64,000 nt of DNA from CAWCKS01 sp963763485 (GCA_963763485.1 CAVXOW010000006.1:62001-126000), one strand, 5' to 3'; shown: positions 18,949 to 30,319, numbered from the stretch's first letter. Notes: generated by a model from the letters alone, not told the origin. Numbers and translations are program-made.

Positions 18949-19722
18949 TTACGCGGGTACCGCCTCCCCTTCTTCGTGGCGATGCTTTTCCGGGAGATAA
19001 GCGAGCAGCATTTCCCGCACCAGCGCAGGACTCTTCGAATCGCGGATCATCAGGATGCCGTCGATGATCAGCGTGCGATTGGTCTCTTCGTCGAGCAGCT
19101 TGACGTGCAGCTTGTCGGCAATCGGCAGGCAGAAGATGTTGGCGACCACAGCACCATACAGGGTCGCCAGCAACGCCGTCGCCATGAACGGCCCGAGCTT
19201 GGACGGATCGCTCATGTTGGCAAACATCTGCACCATGCCGACCAGCGTGCCGACCATGCCAAAGGCGGGAGCGCAATCGCCGATCGCGCGGTAGATCTTC
19301 TGCCCCTCGTCGAGGTGCATGAGGAAGTTGTCGCGATCGCGTTCAAGGTTGTCGCGGATGAAGTTGAGATCGTAGCCGTCGGCAACATAGCGAATGCCCT
19401 TCGCCAGAAACGGATCGTCGATCTCGACCTTCTCGAGCCCGACCGGGCCTTGCTTGCGCGAGACCTCGGCGAGGTTGGCGAGCTCGTCGACAAGTTCGCG
19501 CGCAGTCTTGCGGCTCAGCGTGAAAGCGAACTTGGCACCGAGCGGCAGGCCGTGGAGCATCGCGCTCAAGGGAAAGCGGATCAGTGTCGCCGAAATCGAT
19601 CCACCGAAGACAATGAGGACGGCGTGCTCGCTCACGAACATTTCGAGGCTGCCGCCGAGCAGCATTATGATCGCAACAACGGCTGAGCCCGCCAACAAGC
19701 CGATTGCGGTCGTAATATCCAT
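18949..19722 (-). CDS. motA: MotA/PomA-like stator protein
   Basis: Membrane proton/sodium channel partner of MotB, 257 residues from the ATG at 19722 (MDITTAIGLLAGSAVVAIIML); a GTG/ATG 30 codons upstream adds a non-conserved Arg/Cys-rich piece and is rejected. The MotA/TolQ/ExbB domain motif GTLVGMVQMFANMSDPSKLG and the last two helices (LATLYGAVVANIFCLP) are present. The short cytoplasmic loop and IGLLAGSAVV start resemble the PomA/MotA subgroup. Confidence 0.9.
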   Translation of the reverse strand: MDITTAIGLLAGSAVVAIIMLLGGSLEMFVSEHAVLIVFGGSISATLIRFPLSAMLHGLPLGAKFAFTLSRKTARELVDELANLAEVSRKQGPVGLEKVEIDDPFLAKGIRYVADGYDLNFIRDNLERDRDNFLMHLDEGQKIYRAIGDCAPAFGMVGTLVGMVQMFANMSDPSKLGPFMATALLATLYGAVVANIFCLPIADKLHVKLLDEETNRTLIIDGILMIRDSKSPALVREMLLAYLPEKHRHEEGEAVPA

Positions 19723-19917
19723 GGAAACCCCGACGCAACGCGCACCACAGCGTCCTTCTGGACGCGGTTCGACCCCTGCGATCGAACAGGACAACCCTAG
19801 CGTCGCCGCCATTAAAGTTACGTAAAGCTTAGCGGGGAACAGACAATTCGAGCGGCCCCTGTGCGGCTGCGCCGCAGTTCACGCTTCGCTAACCATAAGC
19901 GAGCGGCGTCGGGCCGA

Positions 19918-20832
19918 TCAGTGCAGATGCGGCGGGCGCTCGTCCGCCTGAGCATCGGCCGGCCGCTGGAATGATGTCGCGGCCGGTTGCGGAGCGGGCG
20001 CTGTCGCCGCGCGCGCATCAAGGTAACGCCGCTGTTGGCGGCGATAGGACAGCGCGCCGGCGGGCAGTGAGATCAGATAGAGCACCGTGCCGATCGTGAG
20101 TACGTACCAGGGATAACTGATCAACAGCGCAATGAAGAGCACGACGAACACGAAGGCCGGCAGCACCATTTCCGGCGGCACCCGCCGGCCGATGGTCTTG
20201 CCAGAAAATACCGGCAGGCGCGAGATCATCAGAAATGCGATCGCCAGGGTGTAGACCGCGGTCACGATCGCCGGGAACAGCGGCACGCCGAGAAACGCCA
20301 GATAGATCGGCAGCAGCACGCAGATCGCGCCGGCCGGCGCCGGCACGCCGGTAAAGAAGTTCGCGGCGAAGGCCGGCTTATCGGGATCGTCCATGGTGGC
20401 GTTGAAACGCGCCAGCCGAAGCCCGCCGCTGATCGCAAACACCATGGCCGCGATCCAGCCGCCATTGTGCAGCTCCTTGAGCTGCCAGAAGTAGAGGATC
20501 AATCCCGGCGCGACGCCGAAATTGACGAAGTCGGCGAGGCTGTCGAGTTCGGCGCCGAACCGCGACTGGCCCTTGATCAGGCGGGCGACGCGGCCGTCGA
20601 TACCGTCGAGGGCTGCGGCAAACACGATGGCGCCGAGCGCGAGCTCCACGCGCCCCTCGAACGACAACCGGATCGCCGTCAACCCCGCGCACAGCGCGAG
20701 CAGCGTGATCACATTGGGCACAAGCATGCGCACGGGAATGGCGCGAAAGCGCCGGCGGCGCAATTCGAACGGAGGTTGGCCGGACCGGTTTTCCATGACC
20801 GCAATATAGCGACGCAAGCCGGAGGACGCCAT
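19918..20832 (-). CDS. pssA: CDP-diacylglycerol-serine O-phosphatidyltransferase
   Basis: Inner-membrane enzyme that makes phosphatidylserine, the precursor of phosphatidylethanolamine. The CDP-alcohol phosphotransferase motif is complete: D79-G80-x2-A83-R84-x8-G93-x3-D97-x3-D101. Several helices follow and a Pro/Ala-rich tail. Start choice: ATG 20832 (304 residues) has AGG upstream; ATG 20796 is also plausible and gives a shorter N-terminus. It lies just downstream of psd, the next enzyme in the pathway, separated by a degenerate palindromic repeat. Confidence 0.92.
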   Translation of the reverse strand: MASSGLRRYIAVMENRSGQPPFELRRRRFRAIPVRMLVPNVITLLALCAGLTAIRLSFEGRVELALGAIVFAAALDGIDGRVARLIKGQSRFGAELDSLADFVNFGVAPGLILYFWQLKELHNGGWIAAMVFAISGGLRLARFNATMDDPDKPAFAANFFTGVPAPAGAICVLLPIYLAFLGVPLFPAIVTAVYTLAIAFLMISRLPVFSGKTIGRRVPPEMVLPAFVFVVLFIALLISYPWYVLTIGTVLYLISLPAGALSYRRQQRRYLDARAATAPAPQPAATSFQRPADAQADERPPHLH

Positions 20833-20856
20833 GAACGAAAGCCTCAAGTTTCGATT

Positions 20857-20907
20857 TGCGCGTATTCTATTCGCAAAACCGGCCACCTCTTTTTGCGGAA
20901 TACGCGA
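20857..20907. repeat. Degenerate palindromic repeat between psd and pssA
   Basis: Shorter (about 50 bases) inverted repeat with outer arms GCGCGTATTCTATTCGCAAA and TTTTTGCGGAATACGCG around CCGGCCACCTC. It shares the GGAAAACCGG-like arm design with the other copies but has ends of its own, so it is a diverged member or a related family. Confidence 0.6.
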
Positions 20908-20911
20908 TTGG

Positions 20912-21610
20912 TTAATCGGCGCGATAGCTGCGGCCGCCGTCCCCGAGCCTGAAGTCCGCCAGAACGGTCTCCCCGGCGACCGCGATCTGCCCCTCCGAGA
21001 CCAGGGGTTTTGCGCCATCCGGCAGGTAGACGTCGAGCCGCGAACCGAACCGAATCAGGCCGAAGCGCTCGCCGGCAACGAGCGACTGTCCCTCACGGAC
21101 AAATGAAACGATACGGCGCGCCACAAGCCCTGCGATCTGCACCACGCCGATCCGCCCGCCCGGCGTTGCGATGACGAGCGAGTTGCGCTCGTTGTCTTCG
21201 CTTGCCTTGTCGAGCTCGGCATTGATGAATTTGCCCGGCCGGTAGACGATGCGCTCGATGCGGCCGGCCACGGGGCTGCGATTGACGTGGCAGTTGAACA
21301 CACTCATGAAGATCGAGACGCGCGGCAATGGCCGATCGCCGAGCCCGAGCTCGGGCGGCGGCGCGGCCTGCACGATCAGCGACACCCGGCCATCGGCCGG
21401 CGCCACCACAATCCCCTCGCCCTGAGGCGTCACCCGTTTCGGATCGCGGAAGAACAGCGCGCACCACGCGGTGAGCACCATGCCAATCCAGCCGAGGGGC
21501 GACCAGATCCAGAACAGGATCAGGCTCGCCAGCGCGAACGCGCCAATGAACGGATAGCCTTCCGGATGAATGGGCGGAATTTGCCCGCGAACGGAATCAG
21601 CAATCGACAT
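20912..21610 (-). CDS. psd: Phosphatidylserine decarboxylase proenzyme
   Basis: Makes phosphatidylethanolamine from phosphatidylserine at the inner membrane. It has 232 residues, the short alphaproteobacterial form. An N-terminal membrane helix pair (ALASLILFWIW, IGMVLTAWCALFF) and the conserved NCHVNRSPVAG are present, and the self-cleavage site is Gly189-Ser190 in IRFGSRLDVYLP. Cleavage there creates the pyruvoyl cofactor. It is first in a psd-pssA pair. Confidence 0.94.
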   Translation of the reverse strand: MSIADSVRGQIPPIHPEGYPFIGAFALASLILFWIWSPLGWIGMVLTAWCALFFRDPKRVTPQGEGIVVAPADGRVSLIVQAAPPPELGLGDRPLPRVSIFMSVFNCHVNRSPVAGRIERIVYRPGKFINAELDKASEDNERNSLVIATPGGRIGVVQIAGLVARRIVSFVREGQSLVAGERFGLIRFGSRLDVYLPDGAKPLVSEGQIAVAGETVLADFRLGDGGRSYRAD

Positions 21611-21675
21611 TGTGATGTATCAGGACCTCTTTCAAACGCCGATCCGGCTTATCACGGCGCGGGCGATCGCGACAA

Positions 21676-23673
21676 TCACTCCGCGGCGGTCGGCGTCACA
21701 ATCGGGACAGCCACCAGCTCCCGATCCGGCGCGTCGTCATCGGCCTCGAGTTCGGGATGTGGCCCCGCGGTGCTGTCGCCGATCTGCATAAGCTTCTCGC
21801 GCGCGGCCTCGGCCTCGCGCTGGCGGTTCCACATGCTGGCATAAAGCCCTTCCGCAGCCAGCAGCTGTTGATGCGTGCCGCGCTCGACGATGCGTCCCTG
21901 GTCGAGCACGATGATCTCGTCAGCGCCGACGATGGTCGACAGCCGGTGTGCAATCACGAGCGAGGTGCGGTTCTTCGAGATGCGCTCCAGCGCATCCTGG
22001 ATTTCCCTCTCGGTGTGGCTGTCGAGCGCCGACGTCGCCTCGTCGAGCAGCAGGATCGGCGGCGCCTTCAGGATTGTGCGGGCGATCGCGACGCGCTGCT
22101 TCTCGCCGCCTGACAGTTTCAGGCCGCGCTCGCCGACCTCGGCCTCGTAGCCCTTCGGAGCCAAACGGATGAAGCGGTCGATTTGCGCCGAGCGTGCGGC
22201 CTCCTCAACCTCGGCATCGGTGGCCTCCCAGCGCCCATAGCGAATATTGTAGCGGATCGTGTCGTTGAACAGCACGGTATCCTGCGGCACCATGCCGATT
22301 GCCGCGCGCAGCGACGATTGCGTGACGTCGCGGATATCCTGACCGTCGATGGTGATGCGCCCCGCATTGACCTCGTAGAGGCGGAACAGAAGGCGCGACA
22401 GCGTCGACTTGCCTGCGCCCGACGGCCCGACCACGGCGACGGTCTTGCCGGCCGGCACCTCGAAGCTGAGACCTTTGAGGATCTGCCGACCAGCCTCGTA
22501 GGCGAAGTTGACGTTGTCGAAGCGGATCGCGCCGCTCGTGACCTTCAACTCGGTCGCGCCAAGCCGATCCTCGATCTCGGGCTTGCGCGAAAGGATCGCG
22601 AACATCTTCTCGATGTCGATCACGGCCTGCTTGATCTCGCGGTACACCATGCCCATGAAGTTGAGCGGTTGGTAAAGCTGGATCATCATCGCGTTGATCA
22701 TCACGAAGTCGCCGACGGAGTTGGTGCCGTTGCGAACGCCGATCGCGCACAGCACCATCGTCGCCGTCAGCCCGACCGTAAAGATCACCGCCTGCCCGGC
22801 ATTGAGCACCGCGAGCGATGTATAGGCCTTGGTGCTCGCCCGCTCGTAGCGGTCCATCGAGCGATCGTAGCGCTGCGCCTCGCGCGCCTCGGCACCGAAA
22901 TATTTCACCGTCTCGTAGTTGAGCAGCGAGTTGATCGCCTTGGTGTTGGCCTCGGTGTCGGACTCGTTCATGCGGCGACGGATATCGATCCGCCACTCGG
23001 TCGCGACATAGGTGTAGTACATGTAGACGACGACAACGAACACCGTCGCCAGCACGTAGCGCCAGTCGAAGTAGTAGAGCATGACGCCGGCGACCAGGGC
23101 GACCTCGACGATGGTCGGGATCAGCTGCAGGATCACCATGCGCACCATGGTCTCGATCCCGGCACGGCCGCGTTCAAGGATACGCGTCAGGCCACCGGTC
23201 TTGCGCTCGAGATGGAAGCGCAGCGACAGCTCGTGCATGTGCACGAAAGTGAGGAAGGCAAGCCGCCGCACCGCGTGCATGGCGACCTTGGCGAAGACAC
23301 CGTCGCGCCATTGCTGCAGCACGCCCATCAAGACGCGCGCCATACCGTAGGTCAGCGTCAGCATGATCGGCGACACGATTACCCAGGCGAGCCAGTTGTC
23401 GGGCGCGACCGGCGCGCTGCCGTGGCCGGTCAGAGCATCGACCGCCCATTTGTAGGTGAACGGCACGATCAGCGTGATGATCTTCGCGCCCAGCAGAATC
23501 AGCATCGAATAGACGACGCGCATCTTCAGGTCGGCGCGATCGGACGGCCAGATGTAAGGCCACAGATGCGTCAGCGCCTTGAACAGCGAGCCGCGGTCGC
23601 CGGAGATTTCAGCTGGAGACGGCGCGGCCGCATTTCTATGGTGATGGTGGGCCGCGGAATGGATGTTGGTCAT
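21676..23673 (-). CDS. Atm1/HMT1-type ABC exporter (fused permease and ATPase)
   Basis: Half-size ABC exporter of 665 residues. An N-terminal extension with a His run (AAHHHHRN) precedes six membrane helices. The ATPase has Walker A GPSGAGKST (about 413-421), signature LSGGEKQRVAIAR (about 522) and Walker B LLLDEATSALD. The permease motif NSLLNYETVKYFGAE marks the ABCB7/ATM family, which exports glutathione-linked or Fe-S/heavy metal related compounds. It lies upstream of psd with a 65-base gap and divergent from the LOG-family gene. Confidence 0.9.
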   Translation of the reverse strand: MTNIHSAAHHHHRNAAAPSPAEISGDRGSLFKALTHLWPYIWPSDRADLKMRVVYSMLILLGAKIITLIVPFTYKWAVDALTGHGSAPVAPDNWLAWVIVSPIMLTLTYGMARVLMGVLQQWRDGVFAKVAMHAVRRLAFLTFVHMHELSLRFHLERKTGGLTRILERGRAGIETMVRMVILQLIPTIVEVALVAGVMLYYFDWRYVLATVFVVVVYMYYTYVATEWRIDIRRRMNESDTEANTKAINSLLNYETVKYFGAEAREAQRYDRSMDRYERASTKAYTSLAVLNAGQAVIFTVGLTATMVLCAIGVRNGTNSVGDFVMINAMMIQLYQPLNFMGMVYREIKQAVIDIEKMFAILSRKPEIEDRLGATELKVTSGAIRFDNVNFAYEAGRQILKGLSFEVPAGKTVAVVGPSGAGKSTLSRLLFRLYEVNAGRITIDGQDIRDVTQSSLRAAIGMVPQDTVLFNDTIRYNIRYGRWEATDAEVEEAARSAQIDRFIRLAPKGYEAEVGERGLKLSGGEKQRVAIARTILKAPPILLLDEATSALDSHTEREIQDALERISKNRTSLVIAHRLSTIVGADEIIVLDQGRIVERGTHQQLLAAEGLYASMWNRQREAEAAREKLMQIGDSTAGPHPELEADDDAPDRELVAVPIVTPTAAE

Positions 23674-23898
23674 TCGAAACTAGCGGTTGATCCTCGCCTC
23701 ATGGCGCACGGTGCGATGTTGTTCTGGTTGCTTGCGAAACGCGCGCACACCGGTTCCCCATATAGATAGTTTTGCCCGATTTCGCACCCTCCGCGCACTT
23801 ATCTTTTTCTTCATGGCGCGATGTAATGATGACCGCACCGCACAAGCACTGCGGCCACGGCCTTGACCCCTCCTTATTGCAATGCCACATCGCCTCTT

Positions 23899-24492
23899 AT
23901 GAATGACATCAAACGAATCTGCGTCTACTGCGGCTCAGGACCCGGCAAGAACCCGAAATTCATCAAAGCGGCGACCTCCTTCGGCAAGATCCTCGCGACC
24001 AATGGCATCGGCCTCGTCTATGGCGGCGGCACCATCGGGCTGATGGGCGCGATCGCCGAATCAGTGATCGATCACGGCGGACAGGTGATCGGGGTGATCC
24101 CCGACTTCCTCGCCGCGCGCGAGATCGCCAAGCGCGACGCCACCGAACTCGTCGTGACCGAAGACATGCACGAGCGCAAGCGCATCATGTTCGAGCGCTC
24201 CGACGCTTTCGTCGCGCTGCCTGGCGGGCTCGGCACACTCGAGGAGCTGACCGAGCAACTGACCTGGTCGCAGCTCGGCCGTCACAGGAAGCCGATCCTG
24301 CTCGCCAACATCGACAGCTTCTGGGATCCGTTACTCGCGCTGATCGCACACATGCGCGAGCTGGCTTTCGTGCGCGAAGGCCTCGAGGTCGACCTGCTGA
24401 CTGCCGATCGCGTTGAGGATATTCTGCCAAAGCTTCGCCAGGCGGCGAAGACCGTGCAGCCCGAACCCGAGATCGCGCCGGCGCGGCTGTGA
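23899..24492 (+). CDS. LOG-family protein (cytokinin riboside phosphoribohydrolase-like)
   Basis: TIGR00730/LOG family of 197 residues. The GGGTIGLMG nucleotide-binding region and the LPGGLGTLEEL motif (about 109-118) with catalytic Arg/Glu neighbours are present, so it likely cleaves nucleoside 5'-monophosphates to base and ribose phosphate. Some bacterial members make cytokinins and others recycle nucleotides; sequence cannot decide. ATG at 23899 is used in place of one 12 codons earlier because CVYCGSGPG then sits at its usual distance. Confidence 0.9.
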   Translation: MNDIKRICVYCGSGPGKNPKFIKAATSFGKILATNGIGLVYGGGTIGLMGAIAESVIDHGGQVIGVIPDFLAAREIAKRDATELVVTEDMHERKRIMFERSDAFVALPGGLGTLEELTEQLTWSQLGRHRKPILLANIDSFWDPLLALIAHMRELAFVREGLEVDLLTADRVEDILPKLRQAAKTVQPEPEIAPARL

Positions 24493-24510
24493 TTGACCGC
24501 ACCCGAGGCT

Positions 24511-26109
24511 TCACGCCGGGGCGTTTGACTTCACCAGCTTGTAGACCACCGAATCCATCAGCGCCTGGAACGACGCGTCGATGATATTCGGCGACACGCC
24601 GATCGTGGTCCAGCGCTCGCCGTGCTCGTCCTCGCTCTCGATCAACACCCGCGTCACGGCCTCGGTGCCGCCATTGAGGATACGGACGCGGTAGTCCGTC
24701 AGCCGCAGGCCATCGATGTACTTCTGGTACTTGCCGAGGTCCTTGCGCAGCGCGACGTCGAGTGCGTTCACCGGGCCGTTGCCCTCGCCGGCCGAAATCA
24801 GCATCTCGCCGGCGACGTTGACCTTGACCACCGCCATCGCCACCGTGACACGCTGGCCGACTGCGTTGTAGCGCTGCTCGATATTGACGTCGAACTGCTC
24901 GACGCGAAAATACTCCGGCACGGCGCCAAGCGTGCGGCGTGCCAGCAGTTCGAACGACGCATCGGCGGATTCGTAGGCGAAGCCGGCTGCCTCGCGCTCC
25001 TTCACCTCGTCGAGCAGGCGCGCCAGCTTTGGATCATCCCTGCGAAACGGGACGCCGGCGCGCTCCAGCTCGGACAACACGTTGGAACGCCCGGCCTGGT
25101 CGGACACCAGGATCTTGCGATGGTTGCCGACCAGTTCCGGCGCGACGTGCTCGTAGGTCGCCGGGTCCTTCAGCATGGCTGAGGCATGAATGCCGGCCTT
25201 GGTGGTGAAGGCGCTTTCGCCGACATAGGGTGCATGACGGTCCGGCGCGCGGTTCAGCATATCGTCGAGCGCGCGCGAGACGTGGACCAGCGATGCCAGC
25301 TTGTCCTCGGCAACGCCGATGTCGAAGCGGTCGGCAAATTCCTTCTTCAACTTCAAGGTCGGGATCAGCGAGCAGAGATTGGCGTTGCCGCAGCGCTCGC
25401 CAAGCCCATTCAGCGTGCCCTGAATCTGCCGCACGCCGGCGCGGACCGCGGCCAACGAGTTGGCAACGGCCTGCTCCGTGTCATTGTGGGCGTGGATGCC
25501 GAGATTGGCGCCGGGCACGTGCTTGACGACCTCGCGGACGATCTCCTCGACCTCGTGCGGCATGGTGCCGCCATTGGTGTCGCACAGCACGACCCAGCGC
25601 GCACCGGCATCGTAGGCCGCCTTCGCGCAGGCCAGCGCATATTGCGGGTTCGCTTTGTAGCCGTCGAAAAAGTGCTCGCAGTCGACCAGCGCTTCGCGGC
25701 CCTTGGCCTTGGCCGCCGCAACGCTGTCGCTGATCGAGGCGAGGTTCTCCTCGTTGGTGGTCTCGAGCGCGACACGAACGTGATAGTCCCACGACTTCGC
25801 GACGAAGCAGATCGCGTCGGCCTTGGCATCCAGCAAGCCGGCGAGACCGGGATCGTTCGACGCCGAGCGGCCCGGCCTGCGCGTCATGCCGAATGCGGTA
25901 AACGCCGCGTGCGACAATTTCGGACGCTCGGAAAAGAATTCCGTGTCGGTCGGATTGGCGCCGGGATAGCCACCCTCGATGTAATCGATGCCGAGCTCGT
26001 CGAGCATGCCGGCAATCACCTGCTTGTCGTGCACGGTGAAGTCGACGCCGTTCATCTGCGCGCCGTCGCGCAGGGTCGTGTCGAACAAATAGAGACGCTC
26101 GCGGCTCAT
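24511..26109 (-). CDS. cimA: Citramalate synthase
   Basis: DRE-TIM metallolyase, 532 residues. It condenses pyruvate and acetyl-CoA to citramalate, an entry to isoleucine synthesis. DTTLRDG (residues 10-16), GIHAHNDTEQAVANS and the zinc/HxH region are present. The C-terminal LeuA-type allosteric domain (YKLVKSNAPA end) is intact, so isoleucine feedback is likely. Start ATG 26109 overlaps the stop of the GNAT gene by four bases (ATGA), with AAGGAAACCGAC ahead of it. It is last in the cysS operon. 2-Isopropylmalate synthase is excluded by length and overall pattern. Confidence 0.9.
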   Translation of the reverse strand: MSRERLYLFDTTLRDGAQMNGVDFTVHDKQVIAGMLDELGIDYIEGGYPGANPTDTEFFSERPKLSHAAFTAFGMTRRPGRSASNDPGLAGLLDAKADAICFVAKSWDYHVRVALETTNEENLASISDSVAAAKAKGREALVDCEHFFDGYKANPQYALACAKAAYDAGARWVVLCDTNGGTMPHEVEEIVREVVKHVPGANLGIHAHNDTEQAVANSLAAVRAGVRQIQGTLNGLGERCGNANLCSLIPTLKLKKEFADRFDIGVAEDKLASLVHVSRALDDMLNRAPDRHAPYVGESAFTTKAGIHASAMLKDPATYEHVAPELVGNHRKILVSDQAGRSNVLSELERAGVPFRRDDPKLARLLDEVKEREAAGFAYESADASFELLARRTLGAVPEYFRVEQFDVNIEQRYNAVGQRVTVAMAVVKVNVAGEMLISAGEGNGPVNALDVALRKDLGKYQKYIDGLRLTDYRVRILNGGTEAVTRVLIESEDEHGERWTTIGVSPNIIDASFQALMDSVVYKLVKSNAPA

Positions 26110-26606
26110 GTCGGTTTCCTTGAGTGTTCGAGCGACTTGGTCATCGTGGTGTTGGCGAGCCATTCGTCGCCGCGCGGGATCGAGTTGCGTTGCTGCGCGA
26201 CGTAGCCGCGATGGGAGAAGAACGGCTGCGCGGTATCACTCACATCGGCAGACAATTTCTTCGCACCCCGCGAAGCGGCCAGCTTCTCCAACGCGTCGAT
26301 CAGTGAGGTCGCAACGCCCTGCCCGACCGCTTCCGGGTGCACATAAAGCATGTCGATGTGGTCGCTGCCCTTGAGTGAGGCGAAGCCGACCGAGGACTCG
26401 CCGAGTGTCGCGATCAGCGTCAGCTGCGCGGACAGCCGCCGCGCCAGCTCATCATCGTCCGGGAACGAGGCGATCCACTCATCCTGCTGCGCCCCTGTGT
26501 AATCGTCACCGGTGAGCTCGGCGATACTCGCTTCCGCAATCGCCGCACAGATCGGCGCATCCGCTGGCAAGTAAGGCCGCAAAGCCGGTTTTAGATGCGT
26601 GGCCAT
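26106..26606 (-). CDS. GNAT-family N-acetyltransferase
   Basis: GNAT acetyltransferase of 166 residues. The acetyl-CoA loop is VHPEAVGQGVATSLIDAL, and a beta-strand motif GFASLKGSDHIDMLY precedes it. The C-terminus has the typical SHRGYVAQQRN. Substrate unknown. ATG 26606 (MATHLKPALRPY) follows the small membrane protein stop by 4 bases and has GGTGAGG ahead. It overlaps cimA by ATGA. Confidence 0.85.
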   Translation of the reverse strand: MATHLKPALRPYLPADAPICAAIAEASIAELTGDDYTGAQQDEWIASFPDDDELARRLSAQLTLIATLGESSVGFASLKGSDHIDMLYVHPEAVGQGVATSLIDALEKLAASRGAKKLSADVSDTAQPFFSHRGYVAQQRNSIPRGDEWLANTTMTKSLEHSRKPT

Positions 26607-26610
26607 AGCC

Positions 26611-26723
26611 TCACCAGTATCCAAACCACTTCAGCGCCAGTGCAATCGCCGCGATGATCACGGCCGCCTTCAGCGCGAGGTAGTAACGCCAGTGCCGCGG
26701 AAACGGCGTGTCGGGCTTGTCGA

Positions 26724-26727
<4 letters not shown>
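26611..26727 (-). CDS. 38-residue membrane protein in the cysS operon
   Basis: Short gene, ATG at 26727 and TGA at 26611. The product starts MIDKPDTPFPRHWRYYLALK and continues with one hydrophobic helix (AAVIIAAIALALKWFGYW). The ATG overlaps the cysS stop by four bases (ATGA) and the next gene begins 4 bases after its stop, so translation is probably coupled. Basic and aromatic residues before the helix predict an inside N-terminus. No function known to me. The tight packing between three real genes is the main reason to believe it. Confidence 0.7.
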
Positions 26728-28361
<1,634 letters not shown>

Positions 28362-28651
28362 CGGTCTCGCCCTCAGGCGGCTCGCATAAACGAAACGATC
28401 CGCGCTCCGGCTGGCCGGGCGTCCAGTTATCTCAGGTTTTGAGAATAAAGACGGCCTAGCCAGCGAATCGCTAGCTGATAATCTCGCGGCAAATGCCACA
28501 AATTGAAGAACGGCACGTCATGGCCGCACCATGACGATATCCGGACGATTTCGTCAAGTCCGGGAACCCGCCACGGGGGCGTGGTTAATCATTTTTAACG
28601 GCTTGCGGGTAATGGACTGGGCAACTCCCGCTTCGTCCGGTTCTGCCCACC

Positions 28652-28960
28652 ATGCGTGCTTTTGTTCGCCTTGCTGCCACGGCTGCCGTCCTGACCGCCA
28701 CCTCTGCGTTCGCCGACAGCCGCATTTTCATCATCGCCAATGAATCGGATGGCTACGGCATCGACCAGTGCCTGGCCAAGGGCGAGCGCTGCGGCGCGCC
28801 GATGGCGAATGCTTATTGCCAGCAGCGCGATTTCTCGGCCGCGGCGGCGTTCCGCCGGGTCGATCGGGATGAGATCACCAGCGCGGTTCCCGAGGGAAAT
28901 ATGCGCAAATGCTCGGGATTTGGCTGCGCCGAGTACGTCGCCATCACCTGCCAGCGGTAG
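28652..28960 (+). CDS. Small secreted conserved protein with six cysteines
   Basis: 102 residues with a clear signal peptide (MRAFVRLAATAAVLTATSAFA). The mature part has six Cys including a C-terminal CSGFGC...CQR, so disulfides in the periplasm are likely. I recognise it only as a conserved hypothetical of Bradyrhizobium-type genomes. It is divergent from cysS across a 290-base gap and precedes the DUF2865 gene in the same direction. Confidence 0.75.
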   Translation: MRAFVRLAATAAVLTATSAFADSRIFIIANESDGYGIDQCLAKGERCGAPMANAYCQQRDFSAAAAFRRVDRDEITSAVPEGNMRKCSGFGCAEYVAITCQR

Positions 28961-29054
28961 CCTCATCACGTTATCCTCAACGCCACGGCCGCGCCGTGGA
29001 AACGACGTGACCTTGCCGCAGGAAGCCTGTAAGGGAGGCCCCTGCGGCAGGACA

Positions 29055-30251
29055 ATGCACAATCTTCAACCATCTTCGCTTTCTCGCACCCGCTGTGCGC
29101 TCTTCTCCGTTGTCGCGTTGAGCACGCTGATGGCGCTTGGTTCGCTGGCGTCAGCGCAAACCATGCCCCCTTCCGAGCAGCCGCCGGGCACCACCGGCCC
29201 GGGTGGTGCAGCCGCTCCGGGCAATCCGTTGTGCCAGCGGCTCGAAGGACAACTCGCGCTGATCGACCGCGGCGGCGATCCCGGCAAGGCGGACCAGATC
29301 AGGCGCTACGAAGATTCGGCAGCCAAGCAACAGGGCGAACTCGACCGCGTCACCGCACAGGCCAAGCGCATGGGCTGCGACAGCTCCGGCTTCTTCTCGC
29401 TGTTCAACAGCAACTCCGCGCAATGCGGTCCGGTCAACAACCAGATCCAGCAGATGCGCGGCAACCTCGACCAGATCAACAACGGTCTCGCGCAGTTGCG
29501 CGGCGGGGGCAACGCCGAGCGTGACAACCAGCGGCGCAGCGTGTTGACCGCGCTCGCGCAGAACAATTGCGGCCCGCAATATGTGAACGCCGCGCGTGCT
29601 GCAGCGCAGGGCGGCGGCTTCTTCAACGACCTGTTCGGCAACAACAACCCGCAAGGCGCACCCGACATGGGCCCGCCGTCGTCGACCTACAAAACCGTCT
29701 GCGTCCGCACCTGCGACGGATTCTTTTTCCCGGTCTCCTACGCGACGATGCCGAGCCGTTTCCCTGACGACGAGCGCGCCTGCAAGCAGCTCTGCCCGGC
29801 GGCCGAGGCCGTGCTGTATGCGTTCCGCTATCCCGGCGAAGACATCAACCAGGCGGTCTCGATCTCAGGCCAGCCCTATACGGCCCTGCCGAACGCGTTC
29901 AAGTACCGCCAGGAGTTCAACCCGTCGTGCTCGTGCAAGGCGGCGGGCCAAAGCTGGGCCGATGCGTTGAAGCAGATCGACGAGCGCGCCTCTGCCGCTG
30001 AAAACGGCGACATCATTGTCACCGACGAGAATGCCAAGAGGATGATGCAGCCGCGTGACGCGCAGGGTCGTCCGGTCAAGCAAGTGCCGAAAGGCACAGG
30101 TCCCGCGGCGCAGAACGCGAAGACCACGCCGGCGCAGCAGGTTCCCGCTCAGGCCGCGCACGGCCACGACACCGCCAGCCAAGGACGGCAGCGACAAGCC
30201 GATCCGCTCGGTCGGCCCGACGTTCATCCCGGCGAAGTAACAGTCAACTAG
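29055..30251 (+). CDS. DUF2865 secreted protein, C-terminal frameshift
   Basis: 398 residues as read, from the ATG at 29055. Signal peptide (LFSVVALSTLMALGSLASAQ), then a coiled region (DQIRRYEDSAAKQQGELDRV). The conserved DUF2865 core follows, with VCVRTCDGFFFPVSYAT, ACKQLCPAAEAVLYAFRYPG and FNPSCSCKAAGQSW. The family's usual end, IRSVGPTFIPAK-stop, is present one frame over and ends at 30240. An extra base near 30159 (in GCGCACGG) restores it. The printed tail ending HPGEVTVN is therefore likely wrong. Function unknown; the Cys pattern suggests a disulfide-bonded periplasmic domain. Confidence 0.85.
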   Translation: MHNLQPSSLSRTRCALFSVVALSTLMALGSLASAQTMPPSEQPPGTTGPGGAAAPGNPLCQRLEGQLALIDRGGDPGKADQIRRYEDSAAKQQGELDRVTAQAKRMGCDSSGFFSLFNSNSAQCGPVNNQIQQMRGNLDQINNGLAQLRGGGNAERDNQRRSVLTALAQNNCGPQYVNAARAAAQGGGFFNDLFGNNNPQGAPDMGPPSSTYKTVCVRTCDGFFFPVSYATMPSRFPDDERACKQLCPAAEAVLYAFRYPGEDINQAVSISGQPYTALPNAFKYRQEFNPSCSCKAAGQSWADALKQIDERASAAENGDIIVTDENAKRMMQPRDAQGRPVKQVPKGTGPAAQNAKTTPAQQVPAQAAHGHDTASQGRQRQADPLGRPDVHPGEVTVN

Positions 30252-30262
30252 GTCAGCTTGTC

Positions 30263-30285
30263 ATGGCCGGCTTCATGCCGGCCAT
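30263..30285. repeat. REP-type hairpin after DUF2865
   Basis: Perfect 9-base inverted repeat ATGGCCGGC-TTCAT-GCCGGCCAT just after the DUF2865 stop. With the next hairpin it fills the gap between two convergent genes and may stop transcription from both sides, though no T run follows. Confidence 0.7.
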
Positions 30286-30319
30286 CTCGCTTAGGAGGCG
30301 CATTGCCCTTCCGGTCGAG